A DNA stretch of 64,000 nt from Kalaharituber pfeilii (GCA_015179045.1 WHUZ01000034.1:544445-608444); one strand, 5' to 3'. Shown: positions 35,488 through 53,800, counted from the stretch's first letter. Notes: a model not told the origin generated them from the letters alone. Made by a program: numbers and translations.

Positions 35488-38400
35488 GGGTGGTAGCGGT
35501 CATGAGGGGAATCTAATTTCATGCTAACAGACAGCAGAGGTGAAAAGAAAACTGTGATTCTGGGCAATTGTTTTTTTGTTCGTCTATTCTTTTTATTTTC
35601 CAAGCTGCATGTAGGGATACCTATTTTGTTTTGTTTTCCTCTTCATCTTTTCTGAGAATGACATTGGAACACTGGGTATACGTGGTCTTAGATCCATTTT
35701 CCTTCCTTTTGTTATTGCTTTCTACTGTAATTGTGAAAAAGGTTTTGTGGTGATGCTCGTGGTGCTATATAGCGGCCGTTACTACTGAGCTGGAGGATGT
35801 TACAATAGTGTTAAAGACAACGAGGGACTCCTGTCATAGTGCATAGGGATTAGTGGTATTTTGTAAAGCTGCGGATGGGGTTAATTACGAGGCTTTAATA
35901 TGTTTGGATATATATTCATAGTTAATTGATTTCTTTTGTTTTGGAAGGAGATAAGCCCTTGTCTAGTCATTACGTTTTCTCATCGATTTCCTAGGCGCTG
36001 TGATCACCGACTGATCTACCTTTTCAATGTACCATACGAGTACTCGATCGTTGGTACTCCACCCTATGCAGCATCACATTACTGCTCCTCTACAAAGATT
36101 ACTTGCTCAGGGCAGCTTATCAGCTACGGCCTAAGTTCAAAACAAAGCAAAACAAAAACAAAAATAAAAATCAAACATCTGAAATTAACAAGTTTTCGAA
36201 TTCGAAATTTTCTCCTAATGGAAAAACCGTATTGCCTGGCCTTCATAGGGTTGTCTTCTCACGTTCGGGGCATATATAAGCGGTGCTAAGTAAGAAAATA
36301 TGATAGGTATTTTATTATTTCACATTTATAGCTGCGCAAGAGTAGTAAAGCGTTTTTTGGTGTAGAAGAAACAAATTGCAGAGCCTTTCAAGGATGTGTG
36401 GGTGTTTGTGTGTGTGGTCTACATGTACTGTACTCATACAATGCTGTACCTATATATGTATGCAGCGATTCAGGAACTTTTGGAAAATCAATCTGGAAAA
36501 AAAATCCGAATTCTTGGTTTTGCTGCTTCTAAATGTTCTGAATTCGATTATCCGGGAGGAGGGGGGTCGTGCCAACCAGACTAGGGAGGAGGGCCGGGGA
36601 GGGTGGAAATTTGTTCGCGAAGTTTATTTCTATCCTACCGAGGATTAGAGAAATTATTAAAAGTAGAATTACGTACCATACCGGTAGCTTGGAGAGTAAG
36701 CAAATGCATGTTTCTTCTTTTACAGGTCGAATTAGAGATGTTTCCATTACCCCTGGCCCTTACCCCCGCTCTTTGGTCCGCGCGGTTGTTTGGAAATTGA
36801 GCCGAATATAGATAGCCGCCGAGCTTCCATTATTATGGACGTGAACGACAAGGCTATGACTACAAAGTTTACGATAGATACAACCATCAATTTAGAAGTA
36901 CAATAGGTAGTATTTCTTTTTCTTTTTTTTTTTTTTCCTTTTGTTCTGTCCTTTTTTTTTCATTCCACCAAAGCTTCTGGAAGCCTTGCCGAAGCTTCTG
37001 TCATCTTACTACACTCGGTTACAGACATACAGGCATGTAGAGTGCCTATGCACGGCGCGAGATTAACTTTAATGCTCTGAATGGGTACGTGGAGCGGTGG
37101 AGCGGGGGAGTGGGGAGGGGTATGTGTGTTTCTAAGCGGTTACAGTAGAAAAACATGGTATCCAACGCATCGTCATGTACCACCTATGATATGTCAACTA
37201 ATCAACTACATGCATGTATGCGGCTGGCGAGAATTCTAAATGAAGCCTCCAGACGAGGCTAGAGTGATATAAAGAGGGCTACGCGAGAATGGCGCTAACC
37301 GGAACGTTTAAGGCGAAAGGATATCGTTGGACGGAAGACCATCCTAGGCTGCAGAGTCACCAAGGGTGGGATTGATGGTTGGGATGTTTGTACAGTAATT
37401 GGTGCTGGCAAAGTGGTTATGTAAGGAAGAGTGAGTTCAAAGAATAGCTAGAGGTTTCCATGACGACGAGGTACAGCCTAGGGCTGTAAAATAGGCGCAC
37501 CTTCCAGTTGAAGGACTTCAGAACCACTCTAGATATTACACTTCAGCAGTGGTAACGTAGATCGAGATGCGCTGTTAAAGACAGTTGTTTTCTCATCTTA
37601 TCTCACAAGAAGAGGAATCGATCGGTCCTTACTCAAGGAGTACCAACCTCCTTATACATATATTCTATTTTCAAGTCGGCCTTGCAGTATACGTGTACAT
37701 CCACGATATTCCATCAAAATGGTACTCAGGTACTTTGCAATGTCCCCAATATGGTAGTTGAGGGCATGCATTGCAAATAAGGGCGAATCCAGAACGGTGA
37801 AAAAAACATTCAGAACTATACCAAACTTGGTTGCAAATGACTAGCTGTAACCATATTCGGTTGTCTTCGGGGTAACATTACCAATTCCCCAGGAACTCCT
37901 GTGCGGGCTATGTACAAAACAGACTTGGTACCAGCGGATGCGTATACTTGGACTCCAGGGACTGGTACCAGGTATTGGTCTTTTATGTATTATTCCGTAG
38001 CTTTCGCTGCGGGAGTCAGGGGTCCAACTACTAATCAATGTAAATTTTGCGTAAGTAGCCAGTTGGGACTTCCCCAATTTGCAGTCTGAATAAGCTAGAG
38101 TTCGGTATAGGTTGCACGTGAGACTCAAGCTTCCATCAGGCTTCGTAAAAAGAGCAAGCCGAACTTCTTGGGGGAATGTACTTGACAAGCTGTATCTTCA
38201 TCGTGGAAACCGTATGCAATCATGCATCGATCGTATCACGAGTTGCATTGCCTGTGCTGATGTAGCTAGTGAGGTAGTCGGCTTGCGTGTTTCAAACTGA
38301 TAATGAGAGACATGCAGGGCAGAAAATGCTACAGGACAATCTTGGAGCGTAATTATCAATGTTCAGCTACTACCTCCTTGACAGCTCTCTCTCTTTTTTT

Positions 38401-38995
38401 TTTTTCTTCTCGCGAGAGCAGGGGGCCGCAGCTTGCATGATATCATCCTGGGTAGTGAGGGGGTGAGAGAGGGGAAGAAGTAAGGGCCTATGTAGTTGGT
38501 TGAATGAGGGGTGGACACGGTCTCTGGTTTGATGATGAGTACAGCACGTGAACCGGCTTGGGTACTTACTACCGGTGCGCAAGAGGTGCCAGAGATGCTG
38601 AGGCCAAGGTGTGGCAGGGTGGGAGCTGAGAAGAAGGGTGATGTGATCGACAGGGTTGGAGGGCACAGAGGTACAGTACAGAGAGGACGAGGGGAGAGAA
38701 CGAGAGATGGGGCGGCAGTATCAATCTCGAACCCAAAGCGAATGAACAGTGGCAGAGTCTGTACTCGTACTGTGCACACAACAAATCTCGAAGCAGAGCA
38801 GAGCCACAGTATCCTGTACACAGTGCAACCGCCCTGGTGTGACTCTCGGGTGTCCATCGTCTAGACTCCGCTCTCTGCGCATGTCCGCACGGTGTGGACT
38901 TCTCTCCTTCTCCACCCTTCTGCCGCCGCCGCCGCTGCGTCCGGGCCGCTGCTGCTCATCGAGACGAATGATGCCCATCCGCTCGCAGACACCGC

Positions 38996-39019
38996 ATGCC
39001 TGCCTGCCTGCCTGCCTGC
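38996..39019 (+). repeat. (TGCC)n microsatellite
   Basis: TGCC repeated about five times head to tail inside the GC-rich block upstream of the DUF7514-like gene. Confidence 0.9.
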
Positions 39020-39298
39020 ACCTCAGTAACGCGTCCACGCATCCCCCATCTGCCCAGCGCCAGGAGGGCATCAGACAAGCTGCCGCTCCGTGCAGATGAA
39101 CAAAGGCTCAACAGCCGCCGCACGCTGTGCTGCACGAAGCATTGCATTCGGACCCGCCATGGGCCAAGCCCCAGCAGCAGCAGCAACACACGGCGACTGA
39201 CGCTGTTGCAGCGCATCAGAGGGCAGCAGTGCGACTTGTCGGGGGCCCGGCCTTGGCTGGCTGCCCGCCCTGATCCCATCACCCACCGATCAGCCCGG

Positions 39299-39334
39299 CG
39301 GCTGGCTGGCTGGCTGGCTGGCGGGCGGGCGGGC
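39299..39334 (+). repeat. (GGCT)n(GGGC)n microsatellite
   Basis: GGCT units change directly to GGGC units, two adjoining tetranucleotide repeats. Confidence 0.9.
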
Positions 39335-40645
39335 GCGCTGGCTGCCAGCTGCCTGACGGCCACCCTGTAGCCTCCCTTCTGTCGCCCGCAGAGCCCAACA
39401 GCCCCAAATAGCGACTGGCATATCATATCCCGCACCCAGACTGACCTTCAAGCACTACGCAGACACCCTGCCGCTCACCCCCCCCGTCTCTCTTTGCTCT
39501 CCCATCGGTCGCTCCCTCCCCCCCTCCTCCCCTCCTCCCCTCCCCCCCACCTCCCCCCCCGCCTTAGTCACTATTGCATCCTCCGTCCTCAATCTGATCC
39601 CAGATTTCCAGTATTAAGCACTTCGTATCCATCCATCATACCCGGTACCGTCCATCGCACAAGAGGTTCGGAGCAAAACCGGCTCGTTGGGAGTAACTCA
39701 ACTGCCTTCCATTCCAGGTTCTTCAAGAGAGCCTCAGCTTTTTTCGTCTTTTACAACAGCATTCTGTTTCAGTCTCGACTCTGGAGACCACCTTCTTACG
39801 TTGGTTGTATCGACAACTGTCAACATAATAGAATAGACACTGGATCCGCCGCGCGGGGAAATTTTATTTCTTTTTTGCTATCCTACCCATTTTTTTTCTT
39901 GCCCAAGTGAATGTGTTTGGATACCTTTGTAGCGACAAGCTGCCAACAGGACCGATCTAATTTAATCGATCAATTTTGGGAACAAAAGGGAAGAGAACAG
40001 AGGATACGAACAAAAGCGAGGACAGATTCGCGTTGAGGAATGAAAAGGGAAAGCGAATAGCTTTAAAGTATCGGACAGCAAAATTGGATACCAGGTAGCT
40101 CGCTCCACAGGCAAAGCGAGCTGTGCAAAACGAAACATCCAGGCAAAGCCTTACCTGCCTATTTTGCAACCGTGCCATATAAGACAAGCTACACCTGCTG
40201 CCAGGGAAGCTCCAGGGGTAGAGAGTGAATAGATGCTGGTCTGATTGCAAACCTATTTCTGGGCTTACTCTGGAAATATTGGTATACATACAGACAATTC
40301 GCCACCTTGAGAAACATACGCTACATACAGTTATCTTTTGCCTAGAAGTCTCTCTCTTTTTATTGCTCTCAGAGAAAAAGCCGAAAAAAATAACACTGAC
40401 GATAGACGGAGGAACATAATTACATCTCGTGCGAACGCGCAGCTAATTGATGTTCTGAAGTGACGAAGAAGCGGGGTTCAGCTTATCGTCCAATACGCGC
40501 AGGCCCAGGAGCCCCACTTGCACGACAAGCTTCAAATAAATACACACTATTTACCATCGTAAAAAGTGTGCTTTAACGAAAAGAGGTAATCGGTCTGGAA
40601 GAAAAGAGATTTGAGGAAAAAGATCTGGGAGTTGACGGCGAAAGC

Positions 40646-42883
40646 ATGGCCGACTACAACAAATCTAGATCGTGGGGCTACCTCATAACGGAAGACAAGG
40701 AAGCAACCCGACTGCTCAAGAGTTTATACAGAGCTATTGTCAACTATATCGTAAGTAGTCATGCCCTAGCACAATTACGGCTTACGCAAATGCTTCATCA
40801 TCTGGCGCACGAGCTATAGAACTCAATTGGACTGTCTCGAATATATATTGATGCCCTTGAAACGAAGTAGGTTCATCATATACAGCCAAGGCAGGTGCGA
40901 TACCTAACGCCTGAAAAACTGGCGGCGTTTTACAAAGAGGTTGGAGGTGATTTGGATTGTAAGTCACAACCGCAACCTCTCAATTTTGTGATACATAACC
41001 AGCAGAAAGTTAACTTTGTATCTTGGGTGGCAACAGCATTTTTCTTAAACTCGGATCCGCTCCAGATATCAGATGTATATACTACACTTGGTTGCGTGCA
41101 CTCACTACTGCCAAATCCAGAGGATGACTATTCCCCGCCGCGAATACCCGCATTGCACCCACGAGGTTTCGAAAGATGGCAAACCATTCAATTGCTACTA
41201 GAACCGGATGAGCATGCACCATATATCCAAGAAGCTGTGAGAAAGTTTGAGTTGATAGATCCGCAGACTGGACAAGGATTTAGAGAATATGGTGAACTAC
41301 CAAGAACAGCATTTCCGAAGGAGCCAGACGAAGCAACTTGGAAATGGCATGAGAATGTGTTTCTAAAGAGATTAAAGGACAATGAAGAGAGGGAAAAGGC
41401 GGCAGCAGAGGAAAAAGTTAAGAATACACCCTCCGATTTCAAGGCTCCTGGTGGAGGCACTGCAGAGGCAGGGATACGGCTAGATGATGATGAGGATACA
41501 AAGCCCATGAAAGGCGAGGGCTTGAGGACACCATACTCCTCTTCCCCAAGGTCACCCTCCAGACACAAGGGTCATTCGCGATCTAGTTCAACGAGCCGGT
41601 ACTATGACTCCAGATCTAGGTCTGGATCTAGGTCACCCTTGCCAAAGCATGCAGTCGACCCAGATAGATTGTATGCAACAAGGCGTGCTTACAGTGCACA
41701 CCATCGTTATGTTACACCTGATCCTCCTTCGGACATGGAGGAGCGCTTCCGCAGCAGAAAGCCCAGCCATGTGCAATACGTCTTTGATAATGGAGACATT
41801 GATCGGGCATCTATAAGAAGTGTTTCGCCGTCTGTACGTGAATACAGTGCAACGACTTCATCACATCATGCGAGAAGAAGGAGCAAGGAACGAAGGAGGC
41901 TCTCTTCTGAACGGATCGGCGCTCGAGGCAGATCCGCCGAACCCTTTGGGGCTTACTATGCTCATGGCCGGTACAGTCGTGAGGATAGCCATTCGCCGGC
42001 CCCGAGGTCGCGGCCAAAATCTCATGATGGGCCATCATACCATTCGTCGAATGAGAGCTTGCATAGAGCTTATAGACCATACAATATGACGCTACCACCA
42101 GTGGTACCACACCTTGTTTACCAGCAAGAGGAGGGTGCAAAAGCTGGGCACTTGCGGCCGGTGACAGATAGTTTTCCTGTAGATTATTATCAGTTCCATT
42201 TTCCTCCACCTCAAGGGGGATCCTCCACGTCGTCTTCAACTGCACATCCATTATCTGGCGCCAGTGTTGGAGTGAGGGCATCGATACATCATACACGTGG
42301 CAATAGCCCGGACCACAGTGGGCATCGGAGACATGGCAGCGATGGGCGTGGACGCTCAGGTGCGTCTTCAAGATACCATTCATCATCGGACTCATTACCA
42401 CGGGACTTCCCTCCGATTCCGCCTCTAAGCGGCAAGACAGTCCCAACAACCACGCCCACACCACCACAAAAGGCATACGCAGCAACGGTAACGACAGACT
42501 CGGAGGACGAAAATGCATCTCACCATCTGCCTCACTATCATCATCATCACTCCTCGCACCGCTACTCGCAGTGGCCATCGCAGTCGCCTGATCCAGCGAC
42601 ACAGCATCGACGGAGCCAGAGGAGAGACAGAGAACGAGAAAGGGATCGTGGGATCGATAATGATCGGATAGCGAAGATGCAGCAGATGGGTGCGACGCCC
42701 AGTCCGAGCAGTTATGAGGAGGATATTTCGCCGGGAGGAAGGCGGAAGGACTATTCCAGGACGTCTGTTGGGGGAAAGCCGTCGAGTGGGGTAAGTGGTG
42801 GGGGGAGTGGGAGTAGTGGGAGGATACCACCATATACGGGAGTAATGGCTGGAGGGTATCCATCGTCGCCGTATGTGCGGTAG
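40646..42883 (+). CDS. DUF7514-like domain protein with long disordered tail
   Basis: Proposed exons 40646-40750, 40886-40958 and 41037-42883 give 674 aa. Residues 1-200 match a domain widespread in Pezizomycotina that I recognise as DUF7514: SRSWGYLITEDKEATRLLKS, RYLTPEKLAAFYKEVGGDLD, SFFLNSDPLQISDVYTTLG, LHPRGFERWQTIQLLLEPDE and AVRKFELIDPQTG. Its function is unknown. The rest is Ser/Arg/His-rich and probably disordered, with SR dipeptides, a run of His near residue 550 and a Gly/Ser end. The second intron (78 nt) was chosen because removing it restores the domain; it contains no stop and is divisible by three, so the unspliced reading is also open. Intron 1 removes an in-frame stop. Low-complexity tails of this kind are often phosphorylated; this is inference. 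Confidence 0.82.
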
Positions 42884-43644
42884 TGGTGATATCCAGTCGA
42901 GAAAGATGATGGGGAGGGTATAGTCTCTGCGAGGGAGGTTTGTAACAAGGAGAGGCGGGTAAATAAAGAGAAAGGGAAATATGGTAATGGTAATGGAATA
43001 GATCGGGAAGCGAGGATATGAGACAGGGTATTAAACATACTTGTGGGACATACTAAAGGAGCCTGGGAGGTTTTTTCCTTGTCGTTCGTTTCTTTCGCTA
43101 TATATACCTTTGACAATTTGTTTTGTGGAATATCTACTGGATTATGGAAATCAGATGTTTGGATCATGGTTGTGTTTCTGGATTTCTGTTATATTCGGGT
43201 TTTAAATTTCTTGCGTTGCGCTTTTATGTTGTGCGTTTTGTAACGGGGGATTTTTCTTATTTTATTTTAGTCTCTTTTTTGATTTCTTGGGGGAAGTATC
43301 TTGGAAGGAGGAGGGGAATTGGGATTTATGAGCAAAGGTAGCCGGGTTGGCAGAAAGATTGAGGTGATCTTGAAAGGTGAAATACGTGGTGGGAGGTTTG
43401 TGGGTCTTTCCATTTTTGTATGTATGCATGCAACTACTATATGTACTTATTTAGGGTTGCGTACTTCAAGTAGCACGTGTGTGGTTACTTGCAGTTTTAC
43501 TTTATCGCATTTCATCTTGGGTGTTGAAGAAAGAGTTCGGAGGGTGAAATTTTGAATTGAGAGTATTGAAGCATTCTTGTGCTTTTACGTGCTAAAGTGG
43601 GAGGTATGTTTTGTATGACTGGAGATAGTCTCTAGTTGCAGAAC
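42884..43644. other. Intergenic between convergent genes
   Basis: 3' flanks of the DUF7514-like gene (+) and the PLP-enzyme gene (-). T-rich around 43200-43300. I see no gene. Confidence 0.5.
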
Positions 43645-47452
<3,808 letters not shown>

Positions 47453-49579
47453 ATGCTCAACGGTGTTGTGGGCCATACCGGGAGGCGGTTGAGCTTGGGA
47501 AGTAAGTTTCCCACAGCTACTCATTTGCGTGGTCGGTTACTTCTTGTTTTTCAAGCCTCACTCATTTTCCTTTACTCGCAAGAGGGGAATGTCAGCTTCT
47601 GAATTTTCAGTTAAAGTTCGGCATCTTCAACTGCAATTGAGGACTGACCAAGTAACTCTGGGCCATTCACTAACATTCTAACCATTAAGGCAACAAGTCA
47701 TCAACATCGAATGAAGAAGTTAAGCAGGAGGAAGAGGAAACAATTGTTGACGAAGGGGACAAAAATGGTACGGATCCGTTCTGTAGCAACACATCCAATG
47801 AGGCGCAGATTTCTAACGAGAGTAGTGCTTCTTTCGATAATATCGCAGCTACGGCCTGGGGCCGACTTAAGTAGGATCACACTGCCGACATTTATTTTGG
47901 AACCAAAGTCGATGTTGGAGCGAATTACAAAGTACGCTTACTTCCTACTACCGAACTGTAATATTCGTAGCTAATCCTTCATCAGTTTCATGCAACATCC
48001 AGAAACATTATTGCCAATGCCTCAAATTGAAGATCCTGTTGAGAGGTTCATCTCGGTAGTCAAATTTTATTTGAGTGGGTGGCACATTAAACCAGTGTGG
48101 GTCCTCCCCGCTTCTCTCCACGCTGTGGATACCTGTTAATATGAAGCCGTCACAGGGGCGTCAAGAAGCCATTGAATCCATGCCTCGGTGAATTCTTTAC
48201 CTGTTATTGGGAGTTCCCCAATAACACTCAAGCCTTCTATATTTCTGAGCAAACGTCGCATCACCCTCCTAAAAGCAGCTATTTCTATATGTCACCTGAG
48301 AATCATATACGGATTGACGGGACACTTAAACCCCGAAGCAAGTTCCTTGGAAACTCCGCAGCAAGTATGATGGAAGGAATAGCAGTATTGAGGTTGCTCA
48401 ACAGGGGGGGGCCGGGCGGAGAGAAGTAGTATGTATCCTACGTATTGATGCTTGCCGTGTAATATCACTGACTTGAGAACAAAATAAGCCTCTTGACACA
48501 GCCGAACATGTACGTTCGAGGAATCTTATTTGGAAAAATGAAGTATGAGCTTGGCGACCACAGCTATGTCAAGGCGCCTGAACTGGACCTTACGGCAGAC
48601 ATCGAATTCAAAACAAAAGGATACTTTACCGGATGCTATGACGCAATTGGAGGATACATCAAAAGGGAGAGTACTGGGGAGGTCCTTTATGAGCTGTCTG
48701 GGAAGTGGAATGAAGAAATGTGGATCAAGAATTATGTGGTATGTGCAATCATGATGGGAGGTTAGAATTACATGGCGCAGAACTGACATTATAATACCAT
48801 AGACTGGCCACAAAGAATTACTCTTCGATGCTACCCATGCTAGAGCAACACCTCCTATTGTTCGTCCAATGAAGGAGCAAGAGGAGCGTGAATCACGGCG
48901 GCTATGGAAGGCGGTGATTACGGCACTCAACCGGCGTGACCAACAAGTTGCTACAGATGAGAAATTCAAAATTGAGAATCGGCAACGGGAGGAGGCCAGG
49001 CTAAGGGAGGCTGATGGAGTAGAATGGAAGCCGAGATTTTTCCGAGCAATGGATAGCGGCGAAGAGGACGAAGAGTTGGATTTTATCATACGTTGTACAA
49101 TGTGAGATGAGAATGTCCGAGGACGCTGTAATTCTTACTAACCAACGATCAGTGATGGAGCAACCTCGAAGGATCAAATAAAGCAGATATTGGCAATCCA
49201 ACCTATAATGCCTGGGTCAAATCCAGGAAGCAGGAAATTTGATATACCGCCTCACCATCCGCATCATACTTCCGACGTTAAGAATGATGAATCATTGTTG
49301 GACTTGTCTGAAGACACCAATCAGCAGAATGCCCCGCCTGTGACAAATGATCTACTAGGAGAATTGGATGATATCCGCGGTATACCCGCTTTGGTACCTA
49401 CTACTTCAGGAGTAGCCCCAGCTGGGAGAGTAGGCAACGCCAGTGGATTAGGATTGGACAATCTGAAGGATCTGGAGAGCAGCCTGCCACAGCCCAAGCC
49501 TGCTGGCGACTCTGGGCCCCGCAATGACAATAAACATTCATTACTGGATGATGATGACACTCTCGTGCATCCTAAATAA
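47453..49579 (+). CDS. Oxysterol-binding protein family (Osh) lipid-transfer protein
   Basis: Eight exons (47453-47501, 47690-47767, 47826-47931, 47986-48096, 48156-48428, 48489-48738, 48803-49101, 49153-49579) join in frame to 530 aa. The ORD core is complete: ISQLRPGADLSRITLPTFI, LERITNFMQHPETLLPMP, VKFYLSGWHIKP, KPLNPCLGEFFTCYWEFP, the fingerprint EQTSHHPP, DGTLKPRSKFLGNSAASM and GKMKYELGDHSYVKAPE. There is no PH domain or ankyrin repeat, so it is a short Osh protein of the Kes1/Osh6 kind. Family members exchange sterol or phosphatidylserine for PI4P between membranes. The C-terminal ~130 aa (NDLLGELDDI, LLDDDDTL) are acidic and disordered and absent from yeast Kes1. Every splice was fixed by restoring a conserved block; intron 2 (58 nt) has a perfect CTAAC branch site. 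Confidence 0.93.
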
Positions 49580-50899
49580 TAGTGCGAAGCACTGGGTAAC
49601 ATATGCAAGCCACAGTATTCCACAGGGCTTAGAAGTTATTGAAGCGACGTTAATATTTACACGTCATGATTGGACGGGGGCCTCTTTTTGTGTAATCTCA
49701 TTTTACTGATGCTACAGTATATGGTATTATTAACGATTTGAGTTAATCATGTTCTGGGTCGGGAAGGTGTTTGATCCAGGCATGGCAAGGATAATTATAT
49801 TGGACGTGACAGCAGGGCAGCATATTCAACATAGGAAGCCGGTCATTCGGGCGTTACGCATCTGCAGTCTGTTTTTTTTTTTTTTTTTTTCCTTTTTTCC
49901 CTTTTTGTCGTATTATACTATCTTCGTTACATTCTGTATGCTATCTAGCGCTCGGCGAGTCAAATGTCACACATTGGTTGGACGTTGCATTGGGGGGGTG
50001 GGTCCTCTGTAATTTCCTGGGATGTACTCTACAATTATTTCCGTACGCGGTGCAATTCCCCGCGCGCCCCCACGAACAGAAGCCCTGACAAGCCTCCGTG
50101 ATTCGCCCCAAGGCACAGGAGACGACACGGCTAACACTGCTTACGTTTCATCACCTACTTTGGTAGCATAAGGCACCAGAACACGCATTTCAGCACCTCC
50201 GCGCGGAGATAGTGCGCAGGGTTCTCCGCAGTCTCGCAAGATCTGAGCCGCTGTGGCTCCACCCAGATGTCCTTGGCCCTCCGACTCCAAGGCGTCTCCG
50301 CTGCACCATGCGATATCGCATACCCACCTCCTTTCCCCAACATTGCACGGATGCGCCCGTCCTCCCGCGACGCCTGGCTCGATCTGCACGCTCAATCCCA
50401 ACATCCTGGAACTGTGACGTTACAACACTTTTCGTTGCTGTGCAGTTGCATCTGCATCATCGGTTTCACGCCTCGATTTTCCCCTCCGCTGGGGGCACTT
50501 TACGACTGAGTACTTGTACCGGATAATCGCCCTGCGCTTCCAGTTTATGTTCCTCTTCAATTCGTCCAATCTTCCTGCAGGCGACATCCGTTCTATCAAA
50601 TCATATTTTCCATCACGCCAACACAGCCAAGTTCCCAAGAGGTAGAGAAAAGTGGCCCCAAGGCAGTCACGGGATTATGTGGCTCTAGGTGCCAGGAATC
50701 ATTGAGGCTACCCAGGTACACTTAACCTACTTCTGCAACTGGACACGGCTTTTGTCCCACACTGGGTTGTTAGCTAGGACAGAAATATCACAGGACCTAC
50801 TGGGGGAACATTGTGAATGGTATTCAAGACTGGAAAATTCGTGGAAATACTTCCTGAGAGAGGAGTTACGGCACGCGTGACGGACAGCTGGGAGTTGGC
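49580..50899. other. Intergenic and promoter region of the Zn2Cys6 gene
   Basis: A 20-T run lies near 49870-49890. 50040-50500 is GC-rich with overlapping frames on both strands. I see no gene. Confidence 0.45.
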
Positions 50900-53800
50900 A
50901 TGGAAGGGCGAAGGTATGACAGGGGCCCCGAAGAAACGCAGTCAAATGTGCACAGGGAGGTAATGAACAGCCATCAACTGCACCACCAACAATCCATACA
51001 AGAACGCACCACAGCACCTTCAGGGAGGGGTGATGGGGGTGGAATGACAGGAGAAGGAGGGAGTGTTACAGGAGGTAGTAGTCGTTCTGGAATAATGCAA
51101 AAAGCGGGAAGTGGGATCGACATTAGTGATAGTAGTTTTAAGGGTCGTGGTGAGCCTGTAGAGGTATTGGGAGCTGAATTGGGAGGGGAACATGATACGT
51201 TAAGTAACAGCAGTGTCTCTGGGCCTCCTTTTCTGTCAAGTACGAGCCCAGCAATATTTTCATCAGGAACGAAAAGTGCCAGTGGATCTTTAGCAGCTCG
51301 ACATGATACACCTTCATCCGGAGGTGGCGTGGCGGCTTTGTCACAGCATTTCAAGGACAACAAACGTTCTCGCGCCTGTGAATCATGTCGCGGTTTGAAG
51401 GTTCGTTGTGAGCCTGCCGACGAAGCAAATCCTTTTAGTTCTTGTAAACGTTGTGCAAAGACTGGGCGTGAATGTATCTTTATTGCTCCCAGACGGAAAA
51501 GACAAAAGAAAACAGATACCAAAGTTGCGGAGTTGGAGCGGAAGATTGATGCACTTACCGCGAGCGTGCTATCAGTGAAGGAAAAAGCACCTCAGCCACC
51601 AGCACCAAGCTCAGCACGCGATGAGGATGGAAATCACAAGGAGGCTGCACAAAAAGCTGAACGGCATCAGGTAGATTCCCAGCAGGCGCGCGGCAGTAGT
51701 ATACAATGGGGAAGTTCAATTCCAGATTTAGTTGCGGCAAGTCGTTCGCATGACTCCGGGAAATTTGTGGATGGCCGCCCTATGCTTAAGCGGCACCGGA
51801 ATGATGACGAAGACAGGAGTGAAGGCGAAGAGAATTCATACGCAAGGCATGGTTCCCTAGCCGTTGCGGCTTCTCTTGGCAATACGGAGAAGACTGTCGC
51901 GGCCCCATCTCACGATTTACCAAGAGGAAGGTTCACAATACCAACAAATCCGTTGCTGAAACAAAATCATCCGGAGGAGGTATATCAAGATGTTGTCGAC
52001 CGAGGACTTTTAAGTATGGACGTAGCAGCTCAGCTCTTCAACCGCTACGTCAACGAAATGGCACCTTTGTTTCCTGGAGTTGTTTTTTCGCCCCATACAA
52101 CTGCCCTCCAGATACGGACAACACAACCAACTTTGTTTCTGTCTATTCTAGCAATTGCTTCAGGGACTTCAGGGTCAGCTCTGCATAGCGAGCTGAACAA
52201 AGAAGCTATTAGGCTCTTGGCCGATAGAGTTATCTGCAAGGGTGAAAAATCGCTTGAATTGATACAGAGTTTGGTTCTGAATTCAGTTTGGCAATACCCA
52301 CCAAATAACAATGAGGAACCTAAACTTTATCAGTTGGTGCATATGGCAGCTGTCATGGCAATGGATATGGGTATATGCAGCCCGAATGGTCACCTTCGCC
52401 AGCAAGGCGGTGGATTGGGTACCATGGACACGACAGTGGGCCCAAAATTATATCGTTCGGTTGCCAGTGTTAGCAGTGGAAATGGCGCCCAGTCAGGAAC
52501 GGCATGGCGAGAGCATGCAGTTAGGAATGACAAACGTGTATACATGGATAGTTCGGCAATCGAAAGCCGCAGGACATTGCTAGCCGTGTATTGGTGCTGC
52601 GCCACCGTAGCATTATCACTGCGCAGGCAAGGTATCTTTAGGTTTACCACTTACATGGCAGAATGTATTGAGGTGCTGGAGACCAGTAAAGATGCTCTTC
52701 CTTCCGACAGGATCCTGGCACAGTGGTGCAAGGTCCAGAAGATAGCGGAAGAGATAGGCGTGACTTTCAGTTTTGACGATCCGGGAGCAAATGTATCTAT
52801 AAATGACCCCAGGATACAGTTTGCTCTCAGGGGATTTTTGCGGCAGTTAGACTTATTCTGTGCGTCGGCAGAACCGTACTTCAAACAGGGGGTCATGGGG
52901 AGTGAGTGCTATTCTTGGAAAAACGTGGATGCAAGCTTTTGTTAACGGGTAAACAGAGTCGCTACAGATGTCATATCTCATCGCAGTTCTCATCGCACAT
53001 GAAATTGCCCTCCATGTCGACCATAATGTTGAAGACTTTGGACCTCCTCACACAGAGAAGATGATCCGTGGGCCATCCATCGGGCCGACTGCCCAGCTTA
53101 CCTCGTTTCACATCGATATCCTATCTCGGTGTCTTGTAAATGCATATTCAATGCTAGATAACTTCCTTTCACTTGGAGTTGAGCATATGCGCGCACTACC
53201 CGCCTTTCATTTCGTTCGTGTAATCTATGTAGCAATCATTTTGATGAAGATTTTCTGCACTGCGTCGGCGCCGAAAAGCGAGTTAGGACTTATACTCGAC
53301 AAGGACAGTTTGAACGTGGACACGTATATTGATGCGTTATTGCGGAAGCTGGAGGAGGCGGCGAAAGGAGATAAGTGTCGGCCGGCGGTGAAGTTCGGAA
53401 TGATTTTGATGTTACTGAAGAATTGGTGGGGCGAGTGGTTTGAGAAAGACAAAGGTGATACTGGGAGCACAAATAAGGCTGGGGTAGAACCGCATGCGAG
53501 TGACTTGAGCGGCGCTGAAGCGGGGTTGAAAACTCCACCAGGCAGGGAGTTGGGGACCAGACCGCAGTGGCGCAATTTGCAAGGCACAGCGAATGAAACC
53601 ACTTGCAGTCCAGATCTGCTGTTCGTTCGGTCGGCGCCACAGCGCTTCAGAGCAAATGAGAGCCCAAGTAGCCCCCCATACACATCATCGCCCGCACCTA
53701 GGCTATTGGCAGAACCGGGAAGCTGTGACAGCGGCAGCAGCAATACTCAAACATCTGCCCTCCAGCAGCGTCACTCACTTCCTTCTTCACTTCCCCATCC

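Larger units (their letters stand above)
35488..40645. other. Longest intergenic stretch, no supported gene
   Basis: About 5.2 kb. 35500-38300 is ordinary AT-leaning sequence with short frames only. 38870-39470 is GC-rich and full of short repeats, and 39480-39560 is a C/T tract. I see no transposon termini. Confidence 0.45.

Noticed and set aside
37841..38188. Minus-strand frame with a KPDGSLSL stretch resembling reverse transcriptase
   Set aside because: A single short similarity without the other polymerase motifs or element ends.
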